A stretch of 64,000 bases of DNA from Pictodentalium vernedei. Its lineage: Eukaryota > Mollusca > Scaphopoda > Dentaliida > Dentaliidae. The stretch is taken from assembly GCA_031216915.1 (NCBI GenBank), contig CM062297.1, forward strand, positions 542,646,971-542,710,970, in the 5' to 3' direction. Below, in pieces: positions 41,948 through 52,898 of this stretch. How positions within the stretch are numbered: position 1 is the first letter of the stretch; the number at the start of each line of letters is the position of its first letter. Both the position numbers and the translations under genes were made by a program. The notes beneath the pieces are model-generated. The model worked only from the letters and a program-made list of their open reading frames with translations. It did not search any database and was not told the origin of the DNA.

Positions 41948-42610
41948 TCAATCGTTGCTCTTGAGTTCTATCATCTTACTGAATTCCTCCCTGGCCTCTT
42001 TCCTCCCTTTTTCCACGAGAGAATCCTTCATCTCTTCCTTGATGATCTGACGAGTCTTGATTCTCACAGCTTCTTTCATGGCTTCATATTTCGTTTTCTC
42101 ACCCAATATCGTGAAGTATTCTCCATCCGATATCCTACCATCTTTCAACGCCATCGAGATCATTTCGGATATCGTGACGATCTTGGAGTCGGCCAAGACA
42201 AAAATCTTGTCGTGTTTCCTCGCCTTCAGATATAATTTCCTACTCAAAAAGTTTCCGAGCGTGCTAAACAATCCAGCGGCGAGAGCCACTCCTTCTACGG
42301 TCAACACGATCGGAATACCAACTGTGGTTGACAACAATCTGATGCCGGCCGTGTGTAAACCCATGGAAATCGTGCTGAGTGTCGTGTCGATCACGTTGAC
42401 GAATTTCATGAAACGCGAATACTTCTTCTTGAGAGAACGGCGAGAATCTCTCTCTCGAGTTAGATACGCTTGGATTCTATTGATTTGATCGATGTGATAC
42501 CTCTCTCCTCTTTCTTTTTCTTCTAGCGACGGTGCCGTCGGCAAAACGCCGGTCGGCTTCTCATCCTCGTCGTCATCTAACGTCGGATACAATTTATTTC
42601 TGGTTCTCAT
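41948..42610 (-). CDS. Conserved predicted membrane protein, intact
   Basis: It has 220 residues. An acidic N-terminus (LDDDEDEKPTGVLPTAPSLE) and a basic coiled-coil segment (RSLKKKYSRFMKF) lead to hydrophobic segments around STISMGLHTAGIRLL and VGIPIVLTVEGVALAAGLF, probably one hairpin or two membrane passes. The C-terminal helices are charged (ISDGEYFTILGEKTKYEAMK). The arrangement resembles proteins with a central membrane hairpin seen beside integrase genes in other invertebrate Polinton-like elements, from memory. Its role may be in the virion membrane or in assembly; this is not established. Confidence 0.65.
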   Translation of the reverse strand: MRTRNKLYPTLDDDEDEKPTGVLPTAPSLEEKERGERYHIDQINRIQAYLTRERDSRRSLKKKYSRFMKFVNVIDTTLSTISMGLHTAGIRLLSTTVGIPIVLTVEGVALAAGLFSTLGNFLSRKLYLKARKHDKIFVLADSKIVTISEMISMALKDGRISDGEYFTILGEKTKYEAMKEAVRIKTRQIIKEEMKDSLVEKGRKEAREEFSKMIELKSND

Positions 42611-42674
42611 TTTTGTGTTTTTTTTCTTTCTAATATTAGATAAAAAATTTATGTGTGTATTTATTTTTATTTTC

Positions 42675-42694
42675 TATTCTCCCTTATTTTTATA
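42675..42694 (-). promoter_or_regulatory. TATA plus GGGAGA promoter candidate
   Basis: On the minus strand it reads TATAAAAATAAGGGAGAATA, about 65-85 bp before the membrane-protein start. It is a variant of the MCP and TIR motif. Confidence 0.4.
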
Positions 42695-42707
42695 TCAACA
42701 AGAAAAC

Positions 42708-43082
42708 TTAGACATATGCTTCATTGAACAATAATTTCATGATGCATCCCTTGTCTTCTAAAGTCAGACTTCTACGCTCCAATTTCAGTTCTTCCAAAAC
42801 TGTGGGCTTGTCTCGATCCTTACAGAAGAGTAATCTCTTCCAAAACGCAATCACTTCGTCGATTTGAACGCGTTCAAATGCCGGTTTGAAATACTTGACG
42901 ACCATATCTTCCCTTTCCATCGTCAGACACGAATGATTCTCATGATCGAAGTCTAGGTGATCCCAACATCCGACGCATCGTTCTAACAAGACGCGACCTA
43001 GTTGTTCGTCCACACAGAATGCGTAGGCTCTCATCAGCATTTTTAAAAGAAACCTCGCTCTAATAGTCTGGGATGCGCTCAT
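42708..43082 (-). CDS. Cys/His-rich small protein, unknown function
   Basis: It has 124 residues and is intact. C-V-G-C-W-D-H-L-D-F-D-H-E-N-H-S-C at the centre provides C-x2-C plus His and Cys ligands for a zinc site. Helical flanks are rich in Arg and Leu (RARFLLKMLMRAYAF; LEELKLERRSLTLED). It is the outermost gene on the integrase side; its promoter must lie in or next to the right TIR. A regulator or nuclease cofactor is possible, but no family is recognised. Confidence 0.6.
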   Translation of the reverse strand: MSASQTIRARFLLKMLMRAYAFCVDEQLGRVLLERCVGCWDHLDFDHENHSCLTMEREDMVVKYFKPAFERVQIDEVIAFWKRLLFCKDRDKPTVLEELKLERRSLTLEDKGCIMKLLFNEAYV

Positions 43083-43139
43083 GATTTACGTATTTTTTAT
43101 TATCTATTCGATTTTGATATATTTTATTTTTAAATAACT

Positions 43140-43770
43140 ATTTTTTTTTTTTTTTTCTCTCCTATATATATCAATCACTTTTTTAATTCCTCGACCTTCA
43201 ATTTGATAGGTCACGTGACCACCTTCTCGAAACTTCGATTTTTCTGATGGGCGTGACCCCCCACCCCCACGACGAGGGGAGATAACTTTGTATGATTAAG
43301 TTTATGAGAATCAAGCAATCTGATTGGTTAATTAGCAGGTCACGTGACCACCTTCAGAGCCTCAAAAGCCATTTGCGGATTCTGGGACACTGTCCCAGAA
43401 TCCGCAAACCACCTTTTTGATGCTGTCCTAGAAGTCGCAAAACGTTTTTTGCTTGCGTTCACCAACGATGGATCGATGGTCTGATCCGCGATGGGAACGT
43501 CGACAAAAATTTTTAAGTAAAAAAAAAGTTTAAAATGTACAGTTTCATGCATTTTTCACTTTTTTGAAAAACTTGTACATTCGACACGTTCGCCAACGGG
43601 TATTTGAACGTTAAAAGTGCGATCTAGGAGTCTCAAAATAACAGCGGATTCTGGGACACCCGACATTTTTGTGAACAAGCGTGTGATTTAACGTCGAATC
43701 CTACGATGGTGTACGTGTACGTGTACGGTACATGTACAACGTGTCCTTGAATCCACAATTATTACCAACT
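43140..43770 (-). repeat. Right terminal inverted repeat of P2
   Basis: It is the reverse complement of 23210-23840. It keeps the 37-bp palindrome (43372-43408), both GGTCACGTGACC sites, the CCAAT/ATTGG block and, at 43156-43171, the TATATATAGGAGAG motif pointing to the Cys/His gene. Differences from the left TIR are mostly single substitutions and run-length changes in the C-tract (CCCCCCACCCCCACG against a pure G-run). Confidence 0.88.
43209..43349. promoter_or_regulatory. Two GGTCACGTGACC sites in right TIR
   Basis: The sites are at 43209-43220 and 43338-43349, symmetrical with the left TIR pair. All four copies are perfect although surrounding bases have changed. Confidence 0.6.
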
Positions 43771-44630
43771 CACCTCTGAATGTGTGAAAAGTGATTTTTT
43801 AAGGAAGCTTACGCAATAATAAGTATATAGAAGGAAGATTAAGTATTGTTTGTTTTATTGTAGACTATTTTCAAGACAAAATAGATCATTTTTCCATCGA
43901 CACGCCATTTTGTGCAAGGAAAACAACGATTTCGCTGAGGTGCACGACAAGGTGAATATCATCATACTTGTTCGATGGAGGTGTAATTAAGTGTAACTAA
44001 TTCATGTGCGTAACATTTAGATGTTTCTGTTCACCACAAAACCATTTATGATTTGAAAATAGTCTACAATAAAACAAACAATACTTTATGTTCGTTAGAT
44101 ATATTTATTATTGCTTACGCTTCTTTAAATTGTCACTTTTCACACATTCAGCTGTACATTTAGTACTTTAAAACACAGCTTTATACACTTACAGTCCTTT
44201 TTACCGGCAAAAAGTTGTGTTCAATGTATTTTTTAAACGGGGGTTCATAACTTATTTACAGTTAGCGTTTCGCCAAACACATGCCGAGGTGATAATGAAT
44301 ATTAAAACCAACCACACATCAGTGGATACTAGTTATAGATTCCTGTATGTCCTACCCCAATGATACTCACAGGCGCCTATTAAGACTGGGGTGCCTTGTT
44401 CTCACTCTACCAATCCCTATGTGTGAGCTCCCAGTGGTAGGCCGGGGGGGGGGCTGAGGGCCCCCAAATGCAAACCATAATTAACTGTTTTCAACCCCCG
44501 TGTTTCCCCAGGAGACACTAGAATCGTGCTCAGAGATTCAGAATTTGAAGAAAAAAATATCCTGGGAAGCGCTCATAATCGTGGGAGGGAATACTCACAA
44601 TTCCATAGTTCAAGCGTTATATCGATCTTG

Positions 44631-44652
44631 CCCCCCCCCCCCCCCCCCCCCC
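44631..44652. repeat. Poly-C tract, 22 bp
   Basis: Uninterrupted C-run; a G-run (about 44742-44752) and further C-runs follow. The run lengths are probably unreliable in assembly. Confidence 0.9.
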
Positions 44653-45133
44653 ACCATTTCGAAAATATGAAATGGATTTTTTTTTTATCTAGACTAGTAA
44701 GGGCGTAGCCAGGATTTTATAATGGATGGGGCATTTTTTTTTGGGGGGGGGGGCAATCATGATATTTGGAAGGTAGTTGTGGGGTTTGCCCCCCCCCCCT
44801 CCCCCCAAAAAATGCAAATTCGCACATACTGTATTTTACTCCTACCTTTCATCAGGGGGCACCAGGATCGATCTCCCCCAGTGTCTAGCAACTTAACCTT
44901 CTTCCCAGTGGTGGGGCTCCCAAAGCAAAGGTTGAGTTGCTGGAAAATATCGTATAATCTTTTTTCAGCTCGGGATATCTTCCAATCGCTTTATTTCAAA
45001 GTAATGAAAAAAAAACAACTGCAAAACGAATGCTTTCAGTTGCCTGCTGATAATTTTGCATCGGACAGCTTTGGGTTTTGTACAAAATCATGTTTTTTGT
45101 TGTTTGTTATTTTGATATTACTCGACACGATGA

Positions 45134-46228
45134 TAAACTCTGTTCAATAAATTATGTTCGCAAAGATCTTTGTTGTTTTTATAAGTTGCTTGGTAAGCCA
45201 GCATGGCGACCAAAATCGAAGACTAGGCTAGTGTCCAGTCCCTGTACATGTTAATTCCCTTCTCTATATTCCCTGCCCAGTAAGCACATACGATTACATT
45301 GAAACTGGCATCTGAACACAATCCCTACTGCTTTTCTCTGACACACACTGGCGGTTTAGGCTATCATGAACTTGCACGTCAAGATTGGGCATCAAGTAAT
45401 TGGAAGCATTCCAAATCTATTGCGGGCGATTGGAATTAATAACTAATGAATTGTTTACGATAATTTGTCTCTGGGGAGGTCTAGCCCTAGTTCCAAATAT
45501 CAGGGGCAAGATCGACATAACGCTGGCATATTTCAACGGCTTGAACTATGGAATTGGGCGTATTCCCTCACACGGTTGTGGGCCTTTTCCCGGATATTTT
45601 TTTTTGCTTCAAATTCTGAAGCTCTCATGTCGATTCTGAGGAAACTTGGGAGTTAAAAACAGTAAGTTACGGTTTGCATATAAACTCTGTTCAATAAATT
45701 ATGTTCGCAAAGATCTTTGTTGTTTTTTATAAGTTGCTTGGTAAGCCAGCATGGCGACCAAAATCGAAGACTAGGCTAGTGTCCAGTCCCTGTACATGTT
45801 AATTCCCTTCTCTATATTCCCTGCCCAGTAAGCACATACGATTACATTGAAACTGGCATCTGAACACAATCCCTACTGCTTTTCTCTGACACACACTGGC
45901 GCTTTAGGCTATCATGAACTTGCACTTCAAGGTTGGGCATCAAGTAATTGGAAGCATTCCAAATCTATTGCGGGCGATTGGAATTTAATAACTAATGAAC
46001 TGTTTACGATAATTTGTCTCTGGGAGGTCTGGCCCTAGTTCCAAATATCAGGGACAAGATCGACATAACGCTGGCATATTTCAACGGCTTGAACTATGGA
46101 ATTCGGCGTATTCCCTCACACGGTTGTGGGCCTTTTCCCGGATATTTTTTTTCCTTCAAATTCTGAAGCTCTCATGTCCATTCTGAGGAAACGTGGGTGT
46201 TAAAAACAGTAAGTTACGGTTTGCATAT
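45134..46228. repeat. Tandem direct duplication, 547-bp unit
   Basis: TAAACTCTGTTCAATAAATT begins both units (45134 and 45681), and GTAAGTTACGGTTTGCATAT ends both. They are nearly identical, so the duplication is recent. Frames within it (about 45400-45640) are not conserved between the two units and are not genes. Confidence 0.88.
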
Positions 46229-47006
46229 TAGGGGCCCCGCAGATCCCCCCCCCCCACCAACCCACCCTAGGCCCACCACTGTGAGCTCGCACATAGGGAT
46301 TGGTGGAGTGAGCACAAGGGGCCCTAGTCTTAACAGGCTCATGCGGGTATCACTGACGTGGGACTTACAGGAATCTAGAACCAGCATCCACTTATGTATG
46401 TATGGTTTTAATATTTATTATCACCTCGGCATGTGTTTGGCGAAACGCTAACTGAAAATAAAATATGAATCCCCGTTTAAAAAAAAAAGCATGAACACAA
46501 CTTTTTGCCGGTAAAAAGGACGGTAAGTGTATAAAAACTGTTTTACTAAATGTACCTCTGAAAGTGTGAAATGACAATTTTATGAAGCGTGCGCAATATA
46601 AAACGAAGATTAAATATTGTTTGTTTTATTGTCGACTATTTTCAAATTATAAATGGTTTCTCTCCAAAAACTCTTTCTCTGAAATCCACTCGTGATGAAC
46701 AGAAACATCTAAAAATAGCTGCACCTCCATCGAGCAAGTATAATATTCACCCCGTCGTGCACCTAAGCGAAATCGTTGTTTTCCTTGCACAAAAGAGCGA
46801 GTCGATGGAAAAATGATCTATTTTGTCTTGAAAATAGTCTACAATAAAACAAACAACACTTAATCTTCCTTCTATATACTTATTATTGCGTAAGCTTCCT
46901 TAAAAAATCACTTTTCTCACATTCAGAGGTACATTTAGTACTTTAAAGCGTAGTTTTTAAACACTTACCATCCTTTTTACCGGATACCGTCCTTTTTACC
47001 GGCAAA

Positions 47007-48057
47007 AAGTATTACCCAAATAAGGTTATTTTTCACAGCAATTTCAATGACTGTGGTGTAAGGTCATACACAAACCTCACCAATATTACACTCGACACCT
47101 TTTACAAAGCATTAAATGAAGCTTTCCCATTGAAAGTAACATCTGTGCCTTCCAAATATATTAGACGTTCGCCCTGGACGAAGGCCGGACAACTACAGTG
47201 TTCCACACAAGCAAAAAACAAAAGCTGTACAGGAAAAAACTGAAATCTCCGACAACTCAAAATATCGCGGACTACAAGCAATTCTGTCATATCATCAAAC
47301 GAGCTAGCAAATCAGACTATTATCATAATATCTTGCTAGAGAATTTATTTATTTATTTGCTTGTTTATTTATTGGGGTCTAACGACACTTTCGACAGCCA
47401 CGGTCACCTCGTGTCGGAGCTAGAGAATAAATACAACATTAAAAACATGGCAAATATTACATACAGCAATTAATACATCTGATCGAAGAACTGAGCCCCC
47501 AAATACCCTTTTCGATAACAATACCACCATAAACGACCCCCAGAACAATTGCCGACCCCAGAAACTGGAATACTACTGTATTAGTGCTATTGGCCATCAG
47601 GTGGTTCAAAGTTATTTAAATGAATGAAGCCAATTCGTTTCGTTCTTGAATACTATTTCGGACACGTTACCCATAAATACAGGTGTACCATAAGGATCTA
47701 TTCTTGGTCCTGTCCATTTTATTGTACATTAACGATATTTGTGAATCTACTGAACTCAGTTTGCTTTTCTTTGCCGATGACACAACTGCATTTAGGCCAG
47801 GTAACAATCTTGACATCCTTACAGACAGTATTAATTCCGAACTAGCCAAAATAAACCATTGGTGTTCTGTCAACAAATTAGCCCTCAACCCTGCTAAAAC
47901 TAAATACCCGCTACTTCATCCACAAAACGATTCATATAAGGTGAACGACATTAAACTATTTAAAAACAATATAAATATTGAGCCAGTTGGTAACGAGCAA
48001 GACCAAACAACTCTACAAACTGTCTTGGTGTACACATGGATGAAAATATGAAATGTA
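47007..48057 (+). pseudogene. LINE C: CR1/Jockey-group reverse transcriptase fragment, cut by P3
   Basis: Fragments in several frames: a pre-RT region (about 47080-47300, ALNEAFPLKVTSVPSKYIRR) and, after a deleted or degenerate part, the palm (about 47680-48050) with GSILGPV, INDICESTELSLLFFADDTT and INHWCSVNKLALNPAKTKYP. It stops in the post-RT motif at the P3 terminus (48058). FADDTT and the following layout match LINE B, so both belong to one group. Confidence 0.8.
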
Positions 48058-48690
48058 AGTAGGTAGAAAATGCCAATTCCGTATCTCTTGTATACGATTT
48101 TGTACATGTACACGTACATGTATGAACACGGCCATAGGATTCAGTGTTAAAATCGTGTACAAGTGCAAAAAATGTCGTTTTTTATGGTGATACAGAATCG
48201 GCCATTGTTTTAGATCGCACTTTTAATGTTCAAATACCCGTTGGCGAACGCGTACATTCGACACGTCGCTCAAGAGTGAAAAAATGTATGAAATTTTACG
48301 AAAGCATAATTAAAAATTAGTTCTCTACGTTCCCATCGCGGATTAGACCATCGATCCATCGTTGGTGAACGCGAGCAAAAAACTTTTGCCGATTCTGGAT
48401 CAGCATCAAAAAGCGGTTTGCCGATTCTGTATCACCTAAGTAGGTATAAGTAGGTATACGTTCACCAACGAATGTTCGAATGGTTAAAGTGCGATCCGAT
48501 CATGGAAAACCATTTGCCGATTCTAGATCAGAAAATCGACCTCTGTACGGTACATGGAAAAAAGATGATACCGAACCGGCAAACCAGTGCCACATTCCCG
48601 ATCATGTTTGGGACGGTATAGGGTGTGAGTTGATCAGTGAAAAACGATTTGCCGATTCATCTCTTGAGTTTTGTGAATGAATGGTTTTCG
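48058..48690 (+). repeat. Left terminal region of P3
   Basis: It has GTACATGTACACGTACATGT and AGTGTTAAAATCGTGTACAA as in P1. Further in, blocks are shared with the P2 TIR (TTCAAATACCCGTTGGCGAA; CCATCGATCCATCGTTGGTG). It is thus a bridge between the two TIR types. GCCGATTCTG-type motifs recur about six times. Confidence 0.7.
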
Positions 48691-49200
48691 TTGAAAAGAG
48701 TCAATTATAAAAGTGAATCTGTAAAAATAGACATTCATGTTTTGTTTCGGTGTGAATGAAAGGAAATCGTTCAACGGATGACAGATGAATTTCAAGAGAT
48801 AAAACTAACACTCATGTTTTTGTTCTGGTGTGAATGAAGGTTTTCGTTCAAAAGAGTCGACTATAAAATTGAATCTGTAAAAATAGACATTCATGTTTTG
48901 TTTCGGTGTGAATGAAAGGTTTTTCGTTTACATTGAAAAAAAAATTGAGTTTTAGAAATTAGAAAATCGATGGAAAAAATCGTTTGTTTATGTTTTGTCA
49001 CTGCGAATTTTGTGAAATAAATTTTAATAAAACACTTTATGGATTTGTTTCATTCAAATAAAAATAGTTCGTAGAATTGTTTCATTCAAATAAAAATTCT
49101 ATTATAAAACCTTTTTTCACTTATATGAATTTTTAAGAGATAAAACTGACACTCATGTTTTTGTTCTGGTGTGAATGAAGGTTTTCGTTTAATGGGTCGT
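48691..49200. repeat. Subterminal tandem repeat (P3), inverted equivalent of the P1 array
   Basis: About three to four diverged units carry GGTGTGAATGAAGGTTTTCG and AAAAGAGTCGACTATAAA, the reverse complement of the P1 65-bp unit, interrupted by other sequence. Confidence 0.65.
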
Positions 49201-49628
49201 TTTAATAATAGACAATAAAAGCGCATTTCCACTCAATTAGGTTTAAGTGGTAAATAATTTTTAATATATTCGTGATAATGTTCGGAGATATGAATGAACC
49301 CTTTTAACGGATGTAATTATTCTCAAACGTGTTAAATCAGAAACCGGTTTCTTATGCACTAAAACTTTCAAACTTTTCAAAGTTCTCCAGTTCGTCACTG
49401 AGTGAATAATCTGTGATGCGATTTTTAACGCGTTCAGAGGCAAAACACATTTATAGAGGTTTTATCATGTAAAATGTTTTTCCTCAACTGGTTTTTAGTT
49501 ACTATATTAAAGACAGAAGATTTTTATTTACTTAAAACATAAAAATAATTATACATTTAATTTTGAAAATAATAAATATCACATTAGCATACTCAAAGGA
49601 AATATTAATAATTTAAAAACGAAAAAAA
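49201..49628. other. Subterminal non-coding DNA of P3
   Basis: It contains the conserved AAATCAGAAACCGGTTTCTT block shared with P1 and P2, and then an AT-rich leader into the first gene. No further feature is seen. Confidence 0.5.
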
Positions 49629-50518
49629 ATGTTTTTACAGATGGATGCCAAACGTCGAGGTCAGCTTTTAAACGAATATGAACGTGCCAGGAAGAGCATT
49701 CAATCGGCTGACAGAAGCAGACGTCTTGGGGAGATGGAACTCAGACGCGAAGCCACAAAAATATTTAACCCGTGACGGAGGTTCAAGAGCGAAGCAAGAA
49801 GGAGATAGTTGAAGAATTGAGACCCATAAAAGAGAGTTCTTTGAGAATGGGTTCGTTGCCCGGTAGTTTTACAAAACAGTATTCCTTTCAATCTACACCT
49901 GATTACGTTTCCACCGATGTGAGCGAGAGCGTCGATACAGCTTCGACTATCACCACTGATATCATCGCGTCATCCAAGGATGGTGGTAAGAGAGATCTGT
50001 TGTATGGTATTTATAAGGATTCGGACGGTAGAACTTTTGTGGGCGACACAGAAGTGGAAATGGATGATGATAATTTAATCGTTGGTTCGAATAAGTATAA
50101 AATAACTGATGGACTGCGCAAATTGCTCCTTTTCGACAAGCCTGGAGATTACACGGAACAGGATTTCGACAATTATGGCGACATTCTGGTTCAGACCCAC
50201 GCCATGAAGAGAAATAACGGTGCCAGAGAGACGAGATCCAAAGCCAACAGAGGTTACAAGTGGACGAAAGTGGTGAAACCCATATGGGATATGAATAAGA
50301 AGTTCGTCGAATTGGTGACTGGTAAAGGGGTGAAAACCACTTTTCTTCCGAGCGATTCTGACGCTCTGTCTCAGAGATTGAGTTTGTTGATGGCAAGTAG
50401 ACGTGCTGGTAACACAGGATTAGATAATGAAATGATTACTATATGTGACGAATTGTTAAGACAGAAGGTTTTGAATAAAAACCATTATAAATGGCTGATG
50501 AATGAATTGAAGGATTGA
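49629..50518 (+). pseudogene. DUF8207-like conserved protein, one-base frameshift
   Basis: It is collinear with P2. Loss of one A near 49769 (TTTAACCCG against TTTAAACCCG) separates the N-terminal 46 codons from an uninterrupted remainder (LYGIYKDSDGRTFVGDTEV, RGYKWTKVVKPIWDMNKK, KNHYKWLMNELKD). A single base thus separates it from an open frame of about 296 codons. Confidence 0.58.
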
Positions 50519-50656
50519 TGTATATAATAAGTAGAGAGAAACAAACAAACAAAAAATATAAAATAAAAATAGTAAATTTTACACTAGAATAATAAAAGTA
50601 TTTAAACAACAAACGATTTACCAGTGAAAACAAAATATATATTATAAAATAAAAAT

Positions 50657-51037
50657 ATGTTGGTGATAAAGAACAGGGGATATGTTAGAACTTACGTTCA
50701 AGGCAGTTCTGGCATTGTCAATTCTATAATGCAAGCATTCACGAGTGATGCAGGTAGAAAACTGGCATCGACCGTGTTTGAGGTTGGTAAGAAGATGGCT
50801 TTGGATGCTGGTAAGAAAGCCGCTTCCGAAGCCAGTGGTAGGATAGCTTCTGTGGCTGGCAAGAGGGCAGCCGATGCATTGATTGACAAGTTGATCAGTC
50901 CACTGGCAAAGAGAGCTATGTTAGAGCGAACACCGAAAAGTTGGAAAGATTTTAAGGTTGCTGTGGTACCCATACAAGATTTAGCCAAAATGACGAGTGG
51001 ATCTGGATTGAAGAGAACTCGCGATGGTGTAATATAA
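50657..51037 (+). CDS. Lys/Ala-rich core-like protein, intact
   Basis: It has 126 codons and is the same length as in P2. The codon that is TGA in P1 and CGA in P2 is CAA (Gln) here, inside MQAF at codon 26. It is basic and Ala-rich throughout. Confidence 0.6.
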   Translation: MLVIKNRGYVRTYVQGSSGIVNSIMQAFTSDAGRKLASTVFEVGKKMALDAGKKAASEASGRIASVAGKRAADALIDKLISPLAKRAMLERTPKSWKDFKVAVVPIQDLAKMTSGSGLKRTRDGVI

Positions 51038-51125
51038 ATAAATAATAATATTAAAACTGAGTTTGATAAAACATAAAATTGTGTTTGAAAAAATCTAAAA
51101 TAACAACAACAAAAAATAAACAAAG

Positions 51126-51953
51126 ATGAACATTAAAGATATGTCTTGGAATGACGCCGCGGCTAAGAGGTCGAATAATGAGTTCTTTCCCAAAGGCATA
51201 AGAGGCTTGATAGTGGGAAAATCGAATTGTGGAAAGACCAATCTGTTGATGAATCTGTTGTCCCGACCTGACTGGTTGGATTACGACAGATTGTTTGTGT
51301 TTGGCAAGAGCTTGTTTCAACCCGAATACAGATTGCTTCGAGAATGCATGGATCGTAGATTGCCTAAGGACGTCATAGCCAGAATCTTTGACAGTAGGGA
51401 GGAATTCGACAAAAGTGAAGCTTCTCTTTCGACCATTTTGGACAGTGCAGCGATGGAATTGATGAAGAGAAATGCATCTTCGAACATCGAGTGTCGATTT
51501 TATGAGAACGCTAGCGACGTTCCGGATCCTAGAGAATTGAAATCGGAAGATAAGAATCTCATGATTTTTGACAATCTGCTTTTGGAGAGACAGAACTGAT
51601 GCGAATCGTATTACGTTAGGGGTCGTCACAGCAACGTGGACTGTTTCTACCTGTCACAGAATTATTTTCGATTGCCCAGACAGACGATAAGGGAGAACGT
51701 TAATTTTCTATGTCTCTTTCGCCAAGATCTCAAGAATCTCAATCTTATCTACAGCGATCACGTTGCAAACGACATGAGCGCGGCAGAATTCAGGAGATTC
51801 TGTGAGAGTGTTTGGAATGGAGGACTTTACAATTTCATCGTGATCGATTTGACTAGCGAATTTAATCGTGGAAAATATCAGTTCGGATTCGACAAGTTTT
51901 ATGTTTCTGATGATAATAAGATAGAGCGTGAAAATAAAAAAAATAGAAAATAA
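51126..51953 (+). pseudogene. ATP: FtsK/HerA packaging ATPase, one nonsense codon
   Basis: The frame is open for 276 codons except TGA 51597-51599 after LLLERQN (CGA in P2). Walker A GKSNCGKT is retained. Walker B reads MIFDNLLLE, with Asn in place of the second acidic residue seen in P1 and P2 (FDDL/VDDL). That change would probably impair hydrolysis, so inactivation was likely already complete without the stop. Confidence 0.9.
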
Positions 51954-51999
51954 TAAATCTTCAAATAATAAGTTTTGAAAAAAAATAAAATTAAATATA

Positions 52000-52755
52000 A
52001 TGTTTGAACAATGAGAATTGTTAGAACGGATAGCCAAGAATATGGCTGCAAAACAATCCATTCAAATTGTGGTGAGTGGCGATTCGACTCGATTCGCAAT
52101 GAAATTCGAACCTTCCACCGAATTGAATAGAGAGAAAAGATATGAGATGGCGTTGGTGAATCTGGAGACTTATTATTCCTTTCCCAACGTCACCGAAAAG
52201 AATAATTCGTTTAAGTATTCCGATGGAGTGGATTGGTTGGAGATTCGAATTCCCAAAGGAAGTTACGACATAGACGATTTGAACAATTACATTCAAACGC
52301 GAATGAAGACAGATGGAAAGGGAAGCAACAAGATCAGACTCGCTCCCAACCCTAATACCTTACAGCCGATGTTGGATTTGGAAGATAATTTTCGAGTGGA
52401 TTTCAACATGGACGATTCTATAGGCAAGATGCTGGGATTCGATCGAAAGATGTATCGAGGCCATGCGGCATCTGAAAATACGGTCGACATTCTCACAGTC
52501 AATAGCATTCTGGTGAACGTGGATGTGATTGCTGGAAGCTACGTGAATGGTAGCGCTCAACAGACGATCTATTCCTTCTTTCCAAACTTGTCGCCGGGTT
52601 ATAAGATCGTGGAACGACCTCGAAATTTAGTTTATCTACCAGTGATTTTAGACACATTGTATAGTCTCAAAACCACATTGACAGATCAAAATGGTGAACT
52701 GTTAGATCTTTGCGGAGAAAGGGTGACGATACGATTTCACATAAGAGAAGTATAA
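52000..52755 (+). pseudogene. Penton-like minor capsid protein, early nonsense codon
   Basis: A TGA at codon 5 (CAATGAGAA; GGA in P2, GAA in P1) directly after MFEQ is the only break. The remaining 246 codons are uninterrupted. It keeps the Arg codon that is TGA in P2 (QTRMKTDGK). Confidence 0.62.
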
Positions 52756-52898
52756 AAGCAACAAAAAAAAATTGTGTGTATATATATAAATAAGAAAATA
52801 AAATAACGCAATATTAATTTACAAAATTATTTAATATATATATAATTATCATTAGAACAAAAAAACAATTGAAGAAAATATATTTTAAAAAAAGAATT

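Larger units (their letters stand above)
23210..43770 (+). mobile_element. Polinton/Maverick-like element P2, complete with both termini
   Basis: It is bounded by TIRs of about 0.63 kb: the left one starts AGTAGGTAATAATTG and the right one ends CAATTATTACCAACT. At 20.6 kb it exceeds the usual 15-20 kb, mainly because of a 2.7-kb insertion at 30165-32847. It carries the full gene set including integrase, the PLA2 protein and an IAP absent from P1 and P3. No 6-bp target duplication is visible: GACAGT lies before the left end and CACCTC after the right end. The flanks belong to two different repeats. Confidence 0.92.
43771..47007. mobile_element. Foldback element with palindromic MITE-like ends
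   Basis: The arms 43771-44450 and 46262-46930 are inverted repeats of each other, for example CGTTTCGCCAAACACATGCC near 44268 against GGCATGTGTTTGGCGAAACG near 46428. Each outer part is itself a palindrome of about 380 bp (43771-44155; 46554-46930) with TGTTTGTTTTATTGTAGACT-type arms. Outermost CCTTTTTACCGGCAAAAAG is present at 44198-44216 and about 46988-47007. The P2 right end truncates the left outer palindrome. No transposase gene is seen. The interior has two 547-bp direct repeats and homopolymer runs. Confidence 0.75.

Noticed and set aside
45400..45656. Hypothetical protein in the foldback interior
   Set aside because: The frame is not maintained in the second unit of the 547-bp duplication.
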